NCBI RefSeq assembly: GCF_964355755.1
Contig: NC_092670.1
Coordinates: forward strand, 40,597,795-40,661,794
DNA: 64,000 bases
Reading direction: 5' to 3'
DNA from: Antedon mediterranea
Lineage: Eukaryota; Echinodermata; Crinoidea; Comatulida; Antedonidae
In this document: one piece after another, positions 36,301 to 46,283 of the stretch
Layout: each line of letters opens with the position of its first letter
Numbering within the stretch: the first letter of the stretch is position 1
Notes under the pieces: generated by a model
Database searches by the model: none
What the model was told of the DNA's origin: nothing
The model's input: the letters and a program-made list of their open reading frames with translations, nothing else
Translations under genes and position numbers: made by a program

Positions 36301-39300
36301 AGGTCAGAAGAATAATTTATTAAGATTATAACTAGAAGGGCACTCAGAGAGCGCAAACCACCGTCTAGACATATGACAATTTAATTACATGTTCCCATAC
36401 AGCTATGAAACCGGTCAGTCTAATTACCGAAAACAACCATAAACAACCGAAAACGAACCGAAAATAAAATAATCTAGATACCGAAAACAAATTTGTATAA
36501 TATTTTTTTAATGTCGCCCTCTATTGATGGGTGTTTCTAAATCTAAGACCATAACAGAGACAAAACCGAGCGCGCAAAAGCCAAGGAAGACCCTATGATG
36601 GTAGTGTGCACAAAATACAACTAAAAATCATACAATCAATCAATGATAACATTGCATTTACTTACAGAATATATAAAAATATTTTAATTTTAGTCTTTCG
36701 ATTTTTGATCCAGAAACCAGCGCATAATTACTCCTTACAATAATTGTGAATATGTTAATCCATAGTATAGAAAGTAAATTCATGATCAATTTAATTATAG
36801 ATTTTCAAAGATAATAATACAAAAATGATATTTTTAAAAATATTTATAATATTAGGGACTATAAAGTATACTTAAAACAAGCTCACTATAAAGGATTCAC
36901 AATAAAATCTATTCAGTAAAATTACCGTAGTCGAGTAAATAACGTTTTTATCCTTAATCGCTTCAGTATTCACTTAAGTGACGAAGACCGGGGACGAAAA
37001 AGCAAAGTTAGGTAAAATCATGCTTTGTTTTTGATAAGACTAAAAACAAAATGTGTTTATAGATTTTGTAAGTAAATGTAGTCTACGGTGTTGAATTGAA
37101 TTTGTACGATTTTGAGTTGTATTTTGTGCACACTACCTCTGTATGGTCTTAGCTTTAGAAACACCCATCAATAGAGGGCGACATTCAAAAAAATATTATA
37201 CAAAATTTGTTTTCGGTATTTAGATTTTTTACATTTTTTAAATGTTTTCGGTTTGTTTTCGGTTGGTTACGGTTGTTTTTGGTTTGTTTTCGGTTGTTTT
37301 CGGTTGTTTTCGGTTATTTTCGGTTGTGTTCGGTAATTAGACTGACCCTATGAAACCATTCGTTAAAATCTTATGAAAATCAGGCAATAACTTTTTGAGT
37401 AAATCCTGCTATAACAAGCATAGACAGAAACAAAGACACACACAAACAAACATTAAAACATAACCTCCTTGGCGGAGGTAATATATATCATTGGCAAACT
37501 AAATCCTTTAGTCAATATTAATTTTTTATTAAAATGGTATTCAATTCTTCTTCCTCAGGGCGAGTTTGATTGGGACCAAAATACACGAGGACAAATCCTG
37601 TCTTCATTCTTTTACGGATATTTGATTACTCAAATACCAGGAGGGTGGCTTGGTGGGATCATCGGAGGCAAACATTTGTTTGGTGTTGGTGTGTTATGTA
37701 CCACAATTTTTACTTTACTTACACCTCTAGCAGCCAGAGCTGGTGTCAGTTATCTTATTTCCCTCCGTATATTAGAAGGCGTAGGTGAGGTAAGCTGGTT
37801 AATTGTTTAATTTAATTTAATAATCAAATATTTGATAATACTGTGACTAAACTATCTCAGTAGTGTGAAAGTGGTCCTTTGATAAAAGGCATGTTTGTGA
37901 AGACAGTGGAACCGTAATATGTAGCCATAACATTGGCAAGGGATTGAGGCTCACTCGCTCCATGGTTCTGGTCGTAGAACAAGTCTTCTCGGATAAGGAC
38001 TATAAACCGTAGGTCCAGTGTATGCATCTAGCTCATGCGCACTTTAAAGAACCTGGTAGGCATTCGAGACGAGTAGGGGGTTACCCGATGTACTAGTCTA
38101 CACAAACACAGCCAATATCGCACACATTCACTTATCATAGCCGTGTATGACTGAAGAGACTACCCAGTACAAAGAAATAGTAATAAATAAATAAATGAAT
38201 AAACCTATAACCATAAGCTACAGCTTTTTAATGTTTTTGTTTTTATTTTTCAGGGTGTAACATTTCCAGCGATGCATGCAATGTGGGCACATTGGGCGCC
38301 ACCTATTGAACGCAGTAAACTCATTGCTATAACATATGCCGGTATGGTTACATTTCTTAATACTCTTTATGGAAAACACTGTATTATCTTTGTTTACATT
38401 TAATGTTTCTTGTGAACTTTATTCAATCATAAATTCATAATATAAGCATAATAATGTGTATAGTACAGTGATTTAGGGTAATAAAGTGTTTTACAGAGAC
38501 ACCTTGTAACATATAGTTAAAATGTTTCTGAATAGGTTTAGGGAATGGAGTTATATTTAAACATGTGATACTCTGTCATGTATGTTACTATCCTAATAAG
38601 AATTTCTGCAATTTTCTTTAAATAGCTAACAGTGTTTTTTCATGTCTTTTTCAGGCTCTCAACTAGGTGCAGTCCTTTCCAATCCTGTATCTGGCTGGCT
38701 ATGCTCAACAACCTTTCTAGGTGGATGGCCTTCTGTCTTCTATGTATTTGGTACGTATTTATATTTTAGGGAAGAAACTATGCATGTTTTCAGAGTAAAA
38801 CCCTTGACATCTTCCTACTAGTCATAAAAAAATTCGCATATTTGCACAGTTTACGTGCTGTAGTTTCCCATATCCTGGATAGTATTAGATGCATGGTGGA
38901 CTGTGCCGATAGCAAACAATAAGACAAATTAACATCGACTATCCGCATGGTAGATACAAATTACGCTCTCAGTCAACCAAAAACATAATTGACCGTGGTG
39001 ATAGCTTTATTTAAAACACTTTTACCCACCACACTATGAATACTTTAGTACTGTATACAGGTATTCCTGCTACATCTATACATTTCTATGATATCTCCAA
39101 GTTTGATAGAAATGAATGTTTTGATTTTTTTTACAGGAACCCTTGGCCTGATTTGGTTTGTGCTATGGACAATCTTGGTTCACAACACCCCAGCTCAGCA
39201 TCCTAGAATATCACCTGAAGAACTAGAATATATTGAAAAGTCTATTGGCGGGAAAAAGGGAAAAGTATGAAGTACTTGTTTTTGTTTGTTTTTTATTGAT

Positions 39301-42300
39301 TTTCTACACAAAATGAATATGATAACTAAGTAACAATAAACATATATATATACAAGAAAGATGTGTGGCTGGTGGGCAAATAAGTTCAAAGAACTTTAAG
39401 GCTTACCCACCAGAAAAGATACAATAAACATAATCAGGTATGACGAGTACGATATACATAGTAAGAATATAAAATAAGAAGTAAAAACTTCAAAGCTCTG
39501 CCTACACTATCGAATGTGAATCTGTGCCCATATTTGGATATGATGATGTCATATCACTACCATATTTGGCTATATCACTACCATATTTGGGCACATCATA
39601 CTTTTTTGTTAAACTAGTTTAATAGTGTAGACTTTAGAGATTCTTAAAAAAAAAAAAAAAAAAAAATTACTGTAAAAGGTAATAAGGACTGTCTTGCAAT
39701 CACTCCAAAAGCAAACAAAAAGGACAGGGATACATAAATATATTGTAGTATTATATGATGATGAACTTGCCTAAGCTCTGATATGATGATGAACTTGCCT
39801 AAGCTCTGATATGATTTTTCTTTTCATACAGGCTATAATACCACCATTGTTAGCAATGGTTAAGTCTCCTTGTTTGTGGGTTATTAGTATTTCTCACTTT
39901 GCTAATAACTATGGATTCTATACAATGCTTACAAATTTACCAGCGTATATGAAGAATATATTGGGATTTGATATCACTAAAGTAAGTACAAAAAATATTT
40001 ATATTTACAGTATTTTGTATTTAATTTGTGACTAAAAATGTGATATTTCTACCAATAATCTGTATCAATCGTTGAGAAAGACCTATGATGGTCTAAAATG
40101 TTTGTGATAAAATCTTAAAATAAATTTTGGCAAATTAACTTTTAACTTGTATGTACATTTTTATTCCGGATATTGCATATATTAGTAGGAGGAGCTAATT
40201 AGCATTTCCTGTCACCAACTTTGGTGCTTAGTGCACATAATTATTATTGTTTTGTATTCACTTGATCTTGAAAATGGTTCTATGATGGTACCGAAACGTC
40301 GATCTCTCTTTTTGTCGTTAAATTTTATATTGAAATTATATAGTAAACGTCTTTTAATTTGTTTACCTATGCAGCACTACCAATTTTAATTTTTTTTCAT
40401 TATCTAATTTGTGACTGCATGCACATTATTTTGGTACTGTATATACGAATATGGCATTATTTGGTCAGTATCACACAAATTCTGTGTCACATATGAATTC
40501 TGTATCAAGGAATTATATTAAATACAGCAGCATATGTGAAATTGTTCCTATGATACAAGAATCACATGTGATACATATGTGATGCTATATCACAGAAATT
40601 GTCTATCATACTCAACAAATGTGTAGATACAGTGTGAAGATTTGGCAAGTATAAGATGTGTATCTCTTTTTAATAACCACTATTTGTTTACTTCTAGACT
40701 GGTTATCTATCAGCCGTACCGTACTTGTTCAATTGGTTGATTATCATAACAGGTGGTCTAGTGGCCGACTACTTAAGATTTAATAGAATTCTAAGTACAA
40801 CAAACACCAGAAAATTATTTAATACTTTGGGTATGTACACTTATATTGTATACATAAAAGAAATGAACATGTAGATCCTTTTTCATATAGACTATCTCTA
40901 TCACTACTTTAATGAATGAAAAATATAAATAATGATTACTCAATCCAGTACTATTTTTAATAGTTTGACAAATTATCTCATTAAATGTTCATGTTCGTGT
41001 TCTTTCTTTTCAGGTATGACACTGCCAGCGACGTTCCTTGTACTCACAGGATACGTTGGTTGCAATAAACCATTAGCGATTACGTGTTTGATTGTAGCAG
41101 TTGCCTGCGGTGGATTCTCCATGTCGGGATTTAATGTAAATCATTTAGATATCGCACCAAAGTACGCTGGCGTGCTGATGGGATTCTCAAATACTATAGC
41201 AACGATTCCCGGCTTCGTTGGCCCAACAATTGTTGGCGTTCTAACTGAAAACAATGTAAGTTGTATTGCCAATTTATTACATCTTTTCCAATTAAATATT
41301 TTGATTAAAGACTTCATTATTAGGACATACAGCCTACAATACTTGAGAAATGTGTGGATGAGAAAGACAAGAGTCTTAAAGGAAGTAGCTTGGTGCTTAG
41401 TGTCCTTACTTAATACCACTACCTACATAAGCAGACACAACTTAATACCACTACCTACATAAGCAGGCACAACTTAATACCACTACCTACATACGCAGAC
41501 ACAACTTAATACCACTATCTACATAAGCAGACACAACTTAATACCACTATCTACATAAGCAGACACAACTTAATACCACTACCTACATAAGCAAACACAA
41601 CTTAATACCACTACCTACATAAGTAGACACAACTTAATACCACTACCTACATAAGTAGACACAACTTAATACCACTACCTACATAAGCAGACACAACTTA
41701 ATACCACTACCTACATAAGCAGACACAACTTAATATCACTACCTACATAAGCAGACACAACTTAATACCACTACCTACATAAGCAGACACAACTTAATAC
41801 CACTACCTACACATGCAGACACAACTTAATATCACTACCTACATAAGCAGACACAACTTAATACCACTACCTACATAAGCAGACACAACTTAATACCACT
41901 ACCTACATACGCAGACACAACTTAATAGCACTACCTACATAAGCAGACACAACTTAATACCACTACCTACATAAGCAGACACAACTTAATACCACTACCT
42001 ACATAAGCAGACACAACTTAATACCACTACCTACATAAGCAGACACAACTTAATACCACTACCTACATAAGCAGACACAACTTAATACCACTACCTACAT
42101 AAGCAGACACAACTTAATACCACTACCTACATAAGCAAACACAACTTAATACCACTACCTACATAAGCAGACACAACTTAATACCACTACCTACATAAGA
42201 AGACACAACTTAATACCACTACCTAAAGCAGACACAACTTAATACCGCTACCTACATAAGCAGACACAACTTAATACCACTACCTACATAAGCAGACACA

Positions 42301-43790
42301 ACTTAATACCACTACCTACATAAGCAAACACAACTTAATACCACTACCTACATAAGCAGACACAACCTAATACCACTACCTACATAAGAAGACACAACTT
42401 AATACCACTACCTACATAAGCAGACACAACTTAATACCACTACCTACATAAGCAGGCACAACTTAATACCACTACCTACATAAGCAGACACAACTTAATA
42501 CCACTACCTACATAAGCAGACACAACTTAATACCACTACCTACATAAGCAGACACAACTTAATACCACTACCTACATAAGCAGACACAACTTAATACCAC
42601 TACCTACATAAGCAGACACAACCTAATACCACTACCTACATAAGAAGACACAACTTAATACCACTACCTACATAAGCAGACACAACTTAATACCACTACC
42701 TACATAAGCAGACACAACTTAATACCACTACCTACATAAGCAGATACAACTTAATAACACTACCTACATAAGCAAACACAACTTAATACCACTACCTACA
42801 TAAGCAGGCACAACTTAATACCACTACCTACATAAGCAGACACAACTTAATACCACTACCTACATAAGCAGACACAACTTAATACAACTACCTACATAAG
42901 CAGACACAACCTAATACCACTACCTACATAAGAAGACACAACTTAATACCACTACCTACATAAGCAGACACAACTTAATACCACTACCTACATAAGCAGA
43001 CACAACTTAATACCACTACCTACATAAGCAGACACAACTTAATACCACTACCTACATAAGCAGACACAACTTAATACCACTACCTACATAAGCAGACACA
43101 ACTTAATACCACTACCTACATAAGCAGACACAACTTAATATCACTACCTACATAAGCAGACACAACTTAATACCACTACCTACATAAGCAGACACAACTT
43201 AATACCACTACCTACATAAGCAGACACAACTTAATACCACTACCTACATAAGCAGACACAACTTAATATCACTACCTACATAAGCAGACACAACTTAATA
43301 CCACTACCTACATAAGCAGACACAACTTAATACCACTACCTACATACGCAGACACAACTTAATACCACTACCTACATAAGCAGACACAACTTAATACCAC
43401 TACCTACATAAGCAGACACAACTTAATACCACTACCTACATAAGCAGACACAACTTAATACCACTACCTACATAAGCAGACACAACCACACTACTGTACT
43501 TTGCCCCACACAACGTAACTTTGATAGTTTTCACTCACATTTTGTAACTTATTTTTTACCAGGAAACAAGAAAACAATGGCAAATCGTGTTTTGGATTTG
43601 CTGCGGTGTTTATTTACTTGGTTTCATTACTTATCTTATATTTGGTTCTGGTGTTGAACAAGAATGGGCCAAAGATTCTTACAATGATTCAAAAACAACA
43701 GAGCCTCTTCTGCAAGAAAGTAAGGATGAGGGTAGGTTACCCTATGAAGTACCGTACTTAGCCAATGATAGTGCCATACAAAAAAAATAG
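33338..43790 (+). CDS. Sialin-like SLC17 family transporter, copy 2 (510 aa)
   Basis: Paralogue of the gene at 21200-27608 with the same ten-exon structure: 33338-33383, 36112-36302, 37559-37789, 38254-38341, 38655-38750, 39137-39264, 39832-39981, 40698-40830, 41014-41255, 43563-43790. All exons join in phase with GT..AG borders, and all transporter motifs are kept ([35 protein letters not shown]). I count under 20 substitutions against copy 1. They cluster at the N-terminus, in the first luminal loop (NLSV to NYSV; two of three N-glycosylation sequons lost), and in the C-tail. An extra A in the run at about 43779 gives CAA AAA AAA TAG, removing the last residues (copy 1 ends NGIVPVQT). The core is intact, so function is plausible. 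Introns 1 and 2 carry large insertions. The 3' end converges on CAND1, 2.5 kb away. Confidence 0.88.
33753..33860 (+). repeat. Three tandem 32-bp units inside the hAT-like insertion
   Basis: Units begin cggcacgctcccccatcatc and continue agagaggaagcc; the third has a g-to-c change. They are GC-rich relative to the surroundings. Confidence 0.85.
33990..34215. repeat. Array of short palindromes (TTGCGCAATTT/AAATTGCGCAA)
   Basis: Repeated 22-24 bp palindromes such as tgcgcaatttgaaattgcgc, separated by short variable spacers (aaaaatcc, gaattc, aaaatc). Further copies lie at about 34622-34705. Each unit can fold on itself. They open long frames on both strands purely because of the repeat, so no protein is claimed. 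Confidence 0.85.
36413..37347. mobile_element. Fold-back / MULE-like element, SLC17 copy 2 intron 2
   Basis: The left end ggtcagtctaattaccga is inverted at the right end (tcggtaattagactgacc, about 37330-37347). Inverted homology extends inward at least 130 bp (ctctattgatgggtgtttct against agaaacacccatcaatagag), with gapped similarity beyond. It is flanked by the direct repeat ctatgaaacc, present once in the copy 1 intron. Long TIRs and a 9-10 bp target duplication suggest a Mutator-like, non-autonomous element. The arms are made of iterated 'cggttgtttt' units. Confidence 0.75.
37890..38185 (+). mobile_element. tRNA-derived SINE copy, SLC17 copy 2 intron 3
   Basis: Shares gacagtggaaccg, ggctcactcgctccatggtt, tcttctcggataaggactat and ctcatgcgcactttaaagaa with the SINE at 28583. 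The head is truncated and box B is mutated (agggattgaggctc). The tail gactgaagagactacccagt is also found in intron 3 of SLC17 copy 1 (about 23038), where the rest is missing. Confidence 0.7.
39493..39633. mobile_element. MITE family A copy 4, SLC17 copy 2 intron 6
   Basis: Orthologous to the element at 24095-24230, with the same internal 'atatcactaccatatttgg' units and the same eroded right end (aatagtgtagactttagaga). It begins further from exon 6 because of an extra repeat (about 39270-39490) in this copy. Confidence 0.8.
40135..40400 (+). mobile_element. Repeat insertion with GAAACGTCGA motif, SLC17 copy 2 intron 7
   Basis: Sequence absent at the matching place of copy 1: ttctatgatggtaccgaaac then gtcgatctctc, and a tail ttatatagtaaacgtctttt. 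The tail also occurs twice near 48436 and 48580 in CAND1 introns. The tgatggtaccgaaacgtc core is reminiscent of hammerhead-type sequences in retroelements, but the CUGANGA core is imperfect. Confidence 0.45.
41408..43486 (+). repeat. 32-bp minisatellite, SLC17 copy 2 intron 9 (about 65 units)
   Basis: Same unit as at 26416-27283 (acttaataccactacctac plus ataagcagacaca). It spans about 2.08 kb, most of the intron. Variants (acgcag, aaacac, aagaag, aggcac) are scattered and some recur in blocks, suggesting amplification of multi-unit segments. Confidence 0.95.
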
Positions 43791-44360
43791 TATTGTACCT
43801 GTACAAACATGAGTCAATGGAACAGTATGAACTCTGACCTTGGCCAATACATTACAATTGTTGATTTTCTTATTAACATTTATTTCTAACAATAACATAA
43901 ATCATGTGCCAATATACCAATACCTCATAGTACTAGACAATGGCTGTTGATCTGTGGGACAGATTATATTGACTAGGATTTACCACGACGACAACATTCC
44001 ATTGCAGTTAGTTTCCTTCAATTGTTTGAATAATTTTTAATATTATTATTTAATTTGTTTATTTCATATCCATATTTTATAGTTTTTAAAAACTTCATAT
44101 CAACATGCACATAAATAATAAATAGTATTAGTTGAGTACTTAGATTTTTACAAAGATTGTGGTCGTGATTGTGAACCCAATTCTTTTAGATGCTGTGAGG
44201 AATGAAAAGTAAAAGTTTTTAATATAAAATTTTCCTAGTGCAATACTGTATTATAATTGTTATAATAAATTGAATGATAAGGTTGGAGGTCAGAGGTCTC
44301 ATTTAAATATAACCTGTCGAGTATATTCCACGAGGCTAGAATAAAACAAGGGAAGTGGTG

Positions 44361-44510
44361 GATCTAATGGGTAACGGATATAACGTCATAGGCAAAACAA
44401 TGCGAGTTGACCAATCACAAGTGACAGTTTGAATGATCTATCCGTCTTCTGATTGGTCAAGTACTTGTGGTGCGCTTACGTCCTTGCATTGTGTCTGAGT
44501 GGGAATCAAG
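44361..44510. mobile_element. MITE family B copy, clearest example
   Basis: gagttgaccaatcacaagtg and the inverted arm cttctgattggtcaagtact are flanked by outer GC-containing ends (aaaacaatgcga / ccttgcattgtg). It lies just beyond the right border of duplication unit 2. Confidence 0.65.
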
Positions 44511-44884
44511 CTTCATTTTGCAGCCATGCCTTTGGGATTATTGTGCGTGTAATTAAGCATCACGGAAAACAACATTTCATGTTCGCCTTGTTTTGGTCAT
44601 GACAATAAAGATTTATCTTATCTGTGAAAATATATCATTTTTGTTCATATTCTTCTATGTCATCTAATGTGGAACTGACTGATGGTTTTGTACACAGAAC
44701 AGAATCAAATATTATAAAAGTAACTATGGTTGTTGTAGTATGTTACCATCATTCAGACAGTAACTATGGTTGTTGTAGTATGTTACCATCATCATCAGAC
44801 AGATCTTAATTCAAATACTTTGTGCATTACATAGTCAAATTGAAAAGAAGTAGATTGAATATTCAGTAGAACCCTTTTTAAGTC

Positions 44885-45035
44885 ACCTTTGGAACCCAAG
44901 AGTTTCTCCTCTTAATAGGGTTTGGCAATTAAGTCACCTTTGGAACCCAAGAGTTTCCCCTCTTAATAGGGTTTGGCAATTAAGTCACCTTTGGAACCCA
45001 AGAGTTTCCCCTCTTAATAGGGTTTGGCCATAGTG
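44885..45035 (+). repeat. Three tandem units of about 50-52 bp
   Basis: Units contain cacctttggaacccaagagt and cctcttaatagggtttggca. They are near-identical with small end differences. Confidence 0.85.
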
Positions 45036-46283
45036 GTAAAAGATATGTTTTTTCCATTCTTTTCATGAGGGTTGTTGCAAGAGGGGTTTGCTATTAATAT
45101 CAATTGTGTTTTTCAAATACAGTAAAAGTTAATCACCATCATCAGTACGAATGACTGGGTTTTCACCAATTACACTTATTTCAAGTCATGCCTAAGTGTG
45201 AATCATTTTAAAATCGAGTGGGAAAACTGTTTTATGTATTTTTGTCGTCACATATAAAATATAAACATTAATATTGTTAAAAACACAAGAGAAGAGACAA
45301 AATGAATATGTAAACTTTCGTTGTTTTACTTGCTATGCAAATAACTCTTAAGCCTAAATAAATGGTACAGAATTATATGAGCTACATTTACATTTATCCA
45401 GCAACTCTCAGGATCCAGGCAGCAACTCCCAGGGTCTTCTAGCAACGTTCTGAACAGTGCAGCAATATTCAAATACTATATTAACAGATCTTTAAAGAAC
45501 CAGTAAATCAAAATTTTGTTTAAAAAATGTAAATTCACAGCAACAGTTAGTATCTTTTGACGCCCGGAAATGTAATTAAACATGTGTTAAACATATAGTT
45601 ATTTGATGCATATTTTCTCATAGTATATTTTATATCGTTTACGTCACATGCTGTTCTCTTTATATTTCAGTACATATACAAGAAGAGGGAAAATAAAGTG
45701 ATACTTTAATAAACATTATATCGTGACCATGAGACAAATCTCAAATGCAATTGTGTATTTTTCCTCTTCATATTTCAGTAAAAATAAGAGCAACATTCCT
45801 AAAAACATTATACTCTAAGCATGAAAAAAAAATCTGGCAGTACCAAGATTTTAAAGCATATATCGTAACCATGAGACAAATCTCAAAGAAATTGTGTATT
45901 TACCTTTTTGGTATTTCAGTACAATTACAAAAAAAATATTAATAGTTCTATAAACAACCCTTATATGAAAAAACATTAAAAAAATCATTGCAGAAACAAG
46001 GTTCTCTTGTACTGTAGGCAAACATTCTACAATTCCACGCTGCTTAATTTGATTATGAATATTTATGAACACCTCAACAATAATTAACATAACATGTGTT
46101 TCTTTATTTAAAAAACAAAGCGTGAGTGAGGGTGGTTACAATTTCCATTATTCAAGCTTTCGGTACAAAATTTCTAGTAATGATTTTGTTTGTGTAAACA
46201 CATTAGAGAGTTGTACTTCTTTACACAGTCAAAAGAATCTTTACCTACTTAGTAGACGGACTAATTATTGTTTTATTCGTATT

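Larger units (their letters stand above)
29187..44013. repeat. Segmental duplication, unit 2 (FAM167-like + SLC17 pair)
   Basis: Homologous, in the same orientation, to 10840-27860. Specific to this unit are a 2.2-kb hAT-like insertion (33549-35784), a 0.94-kb fold-back insertion (36413-37347), a full SINE in intron 3 and a longer intron 9 minisatellite. It lacks several kilobases of spacer present in unit 1. Some exons are almost identical: exon 3 of the transporter differs at only two positions of 231 by my reading. That indicates a fairly recent event or gene conversion. Confidence 0.85.
43791..46283. other. Spacer between converging SLC17 copy 2 and CAND1
   Basis: Contains the SLC17 copy 2 3' UTR (possible AATAAA at 44264-44269). 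It also holds a family B MITE (44361-44510), a 2-unit repeat (about 44715-44803), a 50-bp triplicate (about 44885-45030) and imperfect 150-bp repeats ending in tatttcagta (about 45640-45925). The CAND1 3' UTR lies at the right, with TTTATT at 46103-46108 as a possible minus-strand poly(A) signal. No gene is supported. Confidence 0.55.

Noticed and set aside
44624-44809. Small plus-strand open frame downstream of SLC17 copy 2
   Set aside because: It runs across a two-unit direct repeat and encodes nothing recognisable.
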